DNA of 8,218 nucleotides from Actinomycetota bacterium (GTDB lineage: Bacteria; Actinomycetota; Actinomycetes; S36-B12; UBA10799), in the NCBI GenBank assembly GCA_030837395.1, contig JAUPKO010000420.1:1-8218 (forward strand), in the 5' to 3' direction. A model generated the notes under the pieces. The model was not told the origin of the DNA. It searched no databases and saw only the letters and a program-made list of their open reading frames with translations. This document shows positions 7,302 through 8,218 of the stretch, piece by piece. How positions within the stretch are numbered: the stretch's first letter is position 1; each line of letters starts with the position of its first letter. Position numbers and translations under genes: made by a program.

Positions 7302-7718
7302 TCACCGCTGCACCAGCCAGGTGGAAATAGCCACCGCGAAGGAGCGGAGGTCGCCTAGGCGGTCGAGGTTGGCGATCACCAGATCGTCGCGAATGTCGAC
7401 GTAGTCGTGCACGAGCACATTGCGAAAACCGCTGGCACGCCTGAGATCCTCGGCCAGGGACGTCGGCACCACCTGATGGTCGGCGAGCAGCGCGAACACT
7501 TCCGCATTGCTGTTGGGCGGCCCCCAGCCGCACACCGCACAGATGTGCTGACCGATGTCGACCGCGCATTCGATGGCCGCGATGAAGTTGTACTTCACCG
7601 AGTCCAGCCAACGCCTTTGGCGACGTATCTCAGCAGGTGACGCCGCCTCGGACTCCAGGTACTGAACAGTGTCGACGAGATGTCTGAGGAGCCGCTGAAC
7701 TCGGGCTTCATCGACCAC
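7302..7718 (-). CDS. hepT: HepT-like HEPN toxin (DUF86 family), putative RNase
   Basis: This 138-residue helical protein carries the HEPN ribonuclease signature RNVLVHDY, an R-x4-H-x-Y motif at residues 99-106 (bases 7401-7424). It also has the preceding family pattern of a helix bundle, AIECAVDIGQHI followed by GPPNSNAEVF. In characterised HepT/MntA pairs the toxin cleaves RNA, and the antitoxin neutralises it by AMPylating the tyrosine of this motif (Y106 here). The start is GTG at 7718. GGAGG lies 6 bases upstream, and the reading frame offers no ATG that keeps the N-terminal helix. The gene overlaps the end of mntA by 11 bp, which implies translational coupling, so toxin should be made only when antitoxin is translated. 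Cysteines at 51, 60 and 63 include a CxxC (HICAVC) that I do not recall as typical. All catalytic residues are present, so the toxin looks active. Confidence 0.92.
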   Translation of the reverse strand: MVDEARVQRLLRHLVDTVQYLESEAASPAEIRRQRRWLDSVKYNFIAAIECAVDIGQHICAVCGWGPPNSNAEVFALLADHQVVPTSLAEDLRRASGFRNVLVHDYVDIRDDLVIANLDRLGDLRSFAVAISTWLVQR

Positions 7719-8085
7719 GAAGGGCCTCCAGGAACTCGCGGTGGGCATGTTCGAAGCGGGGCTTCTCGTCGAGCCAGATCTTGCGAGTTGTGGCCACCCA
7801 GCGGACTCGGGCAGCAGGGTCAGTCTCAAACAGCAACTCGCCATGGAGGGCAATGGTGCCGGCGATTTCCAGCGGCGCATCGTTGAGAACCAGCAAGTCC
7901 ACGCCGTCCGGCAGCAGCACGTCCCACGAGGCCGGCGCCGGACCCAGCCAGAACGCTGCCACGTCGAGGTCGCTGTCGGTTCGTGGGCGCCCCCCCGTCG
8001 CCCGGGAGCCGAACACGAAGCCGAAACTGGCTCCGGATCGCACCAAAGTTGCGACGACCTGCGTCCGGATCGCGGCTTCATCCAT
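7708..8085 (-). CDS. mntA: MntA-like minimal nucleotidyltransferase antitoxin
   Basis: This 125-residue protein has the nucleotidyltransferase (MNT) active-site motif: GSR at 26-28 and DLD at 39-41, with a likely third acidic residue at D63 in VDLLVL. The family transfers AMP from ATP to its partner HEPN toxin, silencing the RNase. Here the partner is the overlapping downstream hepT. The spacing between the GS and the DxD is 11 residues instead of the usual 10, a one-residue insertion in the loop (TGGRPRTDS); both metal-binding aspartates remain. The ATG at 8085 has no Shine-Dalgarno. CATACT at -12 to -7 suggests a leaderless transcript. The first helix starts directly after the ATG, so no longer start is needed. 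The gene is divergent from the HAD-like gene across 72 bp. Confidence 0.92.
   Translation of the reverse strand: MDEAAIRTQVVATLVRSGASFGFVFGSRATGGRPRTDSDLDVAAFWLGPAPASWDVLLPDGVDLLVLNDAPLEIAGTIALHGELLFETDPAARVRWVATTRKIWLDEKPRFEHAHREFLEALRGR
7725..7729 (-). promoter_or_regulatory. Shine-Dalgarno of hepT, inside mntA
   Basis: GGAGG on the minus strand, with a 6-base spacer to GTG at 7718, lies in the last codons of mntA. Its quality and spacing decide the non-ATG start of hepT. A ribosome ending on mntA at 7708 would stop over this start region, which suits translational coupling of toxin to antitoxin. Confidence 0.8.
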
Positions 8086-8091
8086 GCCACG

Positions 8092-8097
8092 AGTATG
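8092..8097 (-). promoter_or_regulatory. Candidate -10 element of mntA-hepT, leaderless
   Basis: CATACT on the minus strand occupies -12 to -7 relative to the ATG at 8085, four of six matches to TATAAT with the conserved second A and final T. No convincing -35 is visible at 17-18 bases. The position matches that of the padR -10 exactly. Confidence 0.45.
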
Positions 8098-8099
8098 AC

Positions 8100-8130
8100 G
8101 CAGAACAGCGCAGATGCCGGTCTGCTTCTG
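8100..8130. promoter_or_regulatory. Cluster of GCAGA half-sites, candidate operator for mntA-hepT
   Basis: GCAGA occurs at 8100-8104 and again at 8110-8114, and its inverse TCTGC at 8121-8125, followed directly by TTCTG at 8126-8130, the inverse of CAGAA at 8101-8105. The inner pair forms GCAGA-N6-TCTGC. The copies are 10-11 bases apart, about one helical turn, so they lie on one DNA face. The cluster covers -15 to -45 of mntA and about -28 to -58 of the divergent gene, where a repressor could control both. Autoregulation by the toxin-antitoxin complex is only a possibility. Confidence 0.4.
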
Positions 8131-8145
8131 GTGGCGCCGACCTGA

Positions 8146-8151
8146 CAGACT
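8146..8151 (+). promoter_or_regulatory. Candidate -10 element of the HAD-like gene, leaderless
   Basis: CAGACT lies at -12 to -7 from the ATG at 8158, with the conserved A at position 2 and T at position 6. There is no Shine-Dalgarno between it and the start codon. No clear -35 is visible. Confidence 0.4.
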
Positions 8152-8157
8152 CGCCGC

Positions 8158-8218
8158 ATGCGTAGCGTCGACTCCGAGCCTGGGGAGCTCAGCTCACTCG
8201 AAGCCGTGCTGTGGGACA
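8158..8218 (+). CDS. Start of a probable HAD-superfamily hydrolase, truncated by window end
   Basis: Only 20 codons are visible. They end in LEAVLWD, which is how HAD-family phosphatases approach their first motif (hydrophobic strand, then D-x-D-G-T); if so, the last visible residue, D20, is the nucleophilic aspartate. The ATG at 8158 lacks a Shine-Dalgarno and is preceded by CAGACT at the leaderless -10 position. It is divergent from mntA. From memory, HAD phosphatase genes are often found near metH in actinobacteria, which adds some support. The call rests on a short match, and another protein family is possible. Confidence 0.5.
   Translation, partial: MRSVDSEPGELSSLEAVLWD

Noticed and set aside
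7280..7320. Inverted repeat CTGGCTG / CAGCCAG between padR and hepT as a terminator
   Set aside because: The arms are only 7 bp, the loop is 27 bases and no T-run follows on either strand, so it is not convincing as an intrinsic terminator.
7719..8159. N-terminal extension of the hepT frame through mntA
   Set aside because: The extension is a shadow of mntA. HepT family length fits 138 residues from the GTG at 7718, which has GGAGG 6 bases upstream.

Overview
The window is GC-rich and looks like a chromosomal stretch from an actinobacterium. The evidence is the MetH sequence type, the strong G/C third-position bias that produces long antisense shadow ORFs, and several genes with no Shine-Dalgarno but a -10-like hexamer exactly 7-12 bases before the start codon, as in leaderless actinobacterial transcripts. 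I cannot name a genus.

Layout: (1) 2-3406 (+) is the large remainder of metH, cobalamin-dependent methionine synthase, cut at its N-terminus by the window edge. (2) 3393-6098 (-) is a complete P2-like P-type ATPase, convergent with metH and overlapping its 3' end by 14 bp. Its phosphorylation machinery is intact, but every membrane position that binds cations in SERCA is replaced. (3) 6248-6712 (-) is a small four-helix membrane protein. (4) 6742-7287 (+) is a PadR-family repressor, divergent from (3) across only 29 bp that hold a perfect ATATCT-ACC-AGATAT palindrome and two back-to-back promoters. (5) 7302-8085 (-) is a two-gene operon, mntA then hepT, a HEPN/MNT (type VII) toxin-antitoxin pair. 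(6) 8158-8218 (+) is the first 20 codons of a gene divergent from mntA, probably a HAD-family phosphatase.

How the genes may work together: PadR most likely represses its own gene and the four-helix membrane protein through the shared palindrome. The ATPase lies on the same strand 149 bp behind the membrane protein and has its own good ribosome-binding site. It could be read through from the PadR-controlled promoter, making a PadR / small membrane protein / ATPase module, but this is inference. MntA and HepT form a self-contained antitoxin-toxin unit with overlapping reading frames. A cluster of GCAGA half-sites in the mntA/HAD intergenic region is a candidate autoregulatory operator. metH is housekeeping, and the HAD-like gene may be; the genes between them look like accessory cargo.

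There is no gene-free stretch longer than 300 bases. I saw no tRNA, rRNA, CRISPR array, insertion sequence or convincing intrinsic terminator.
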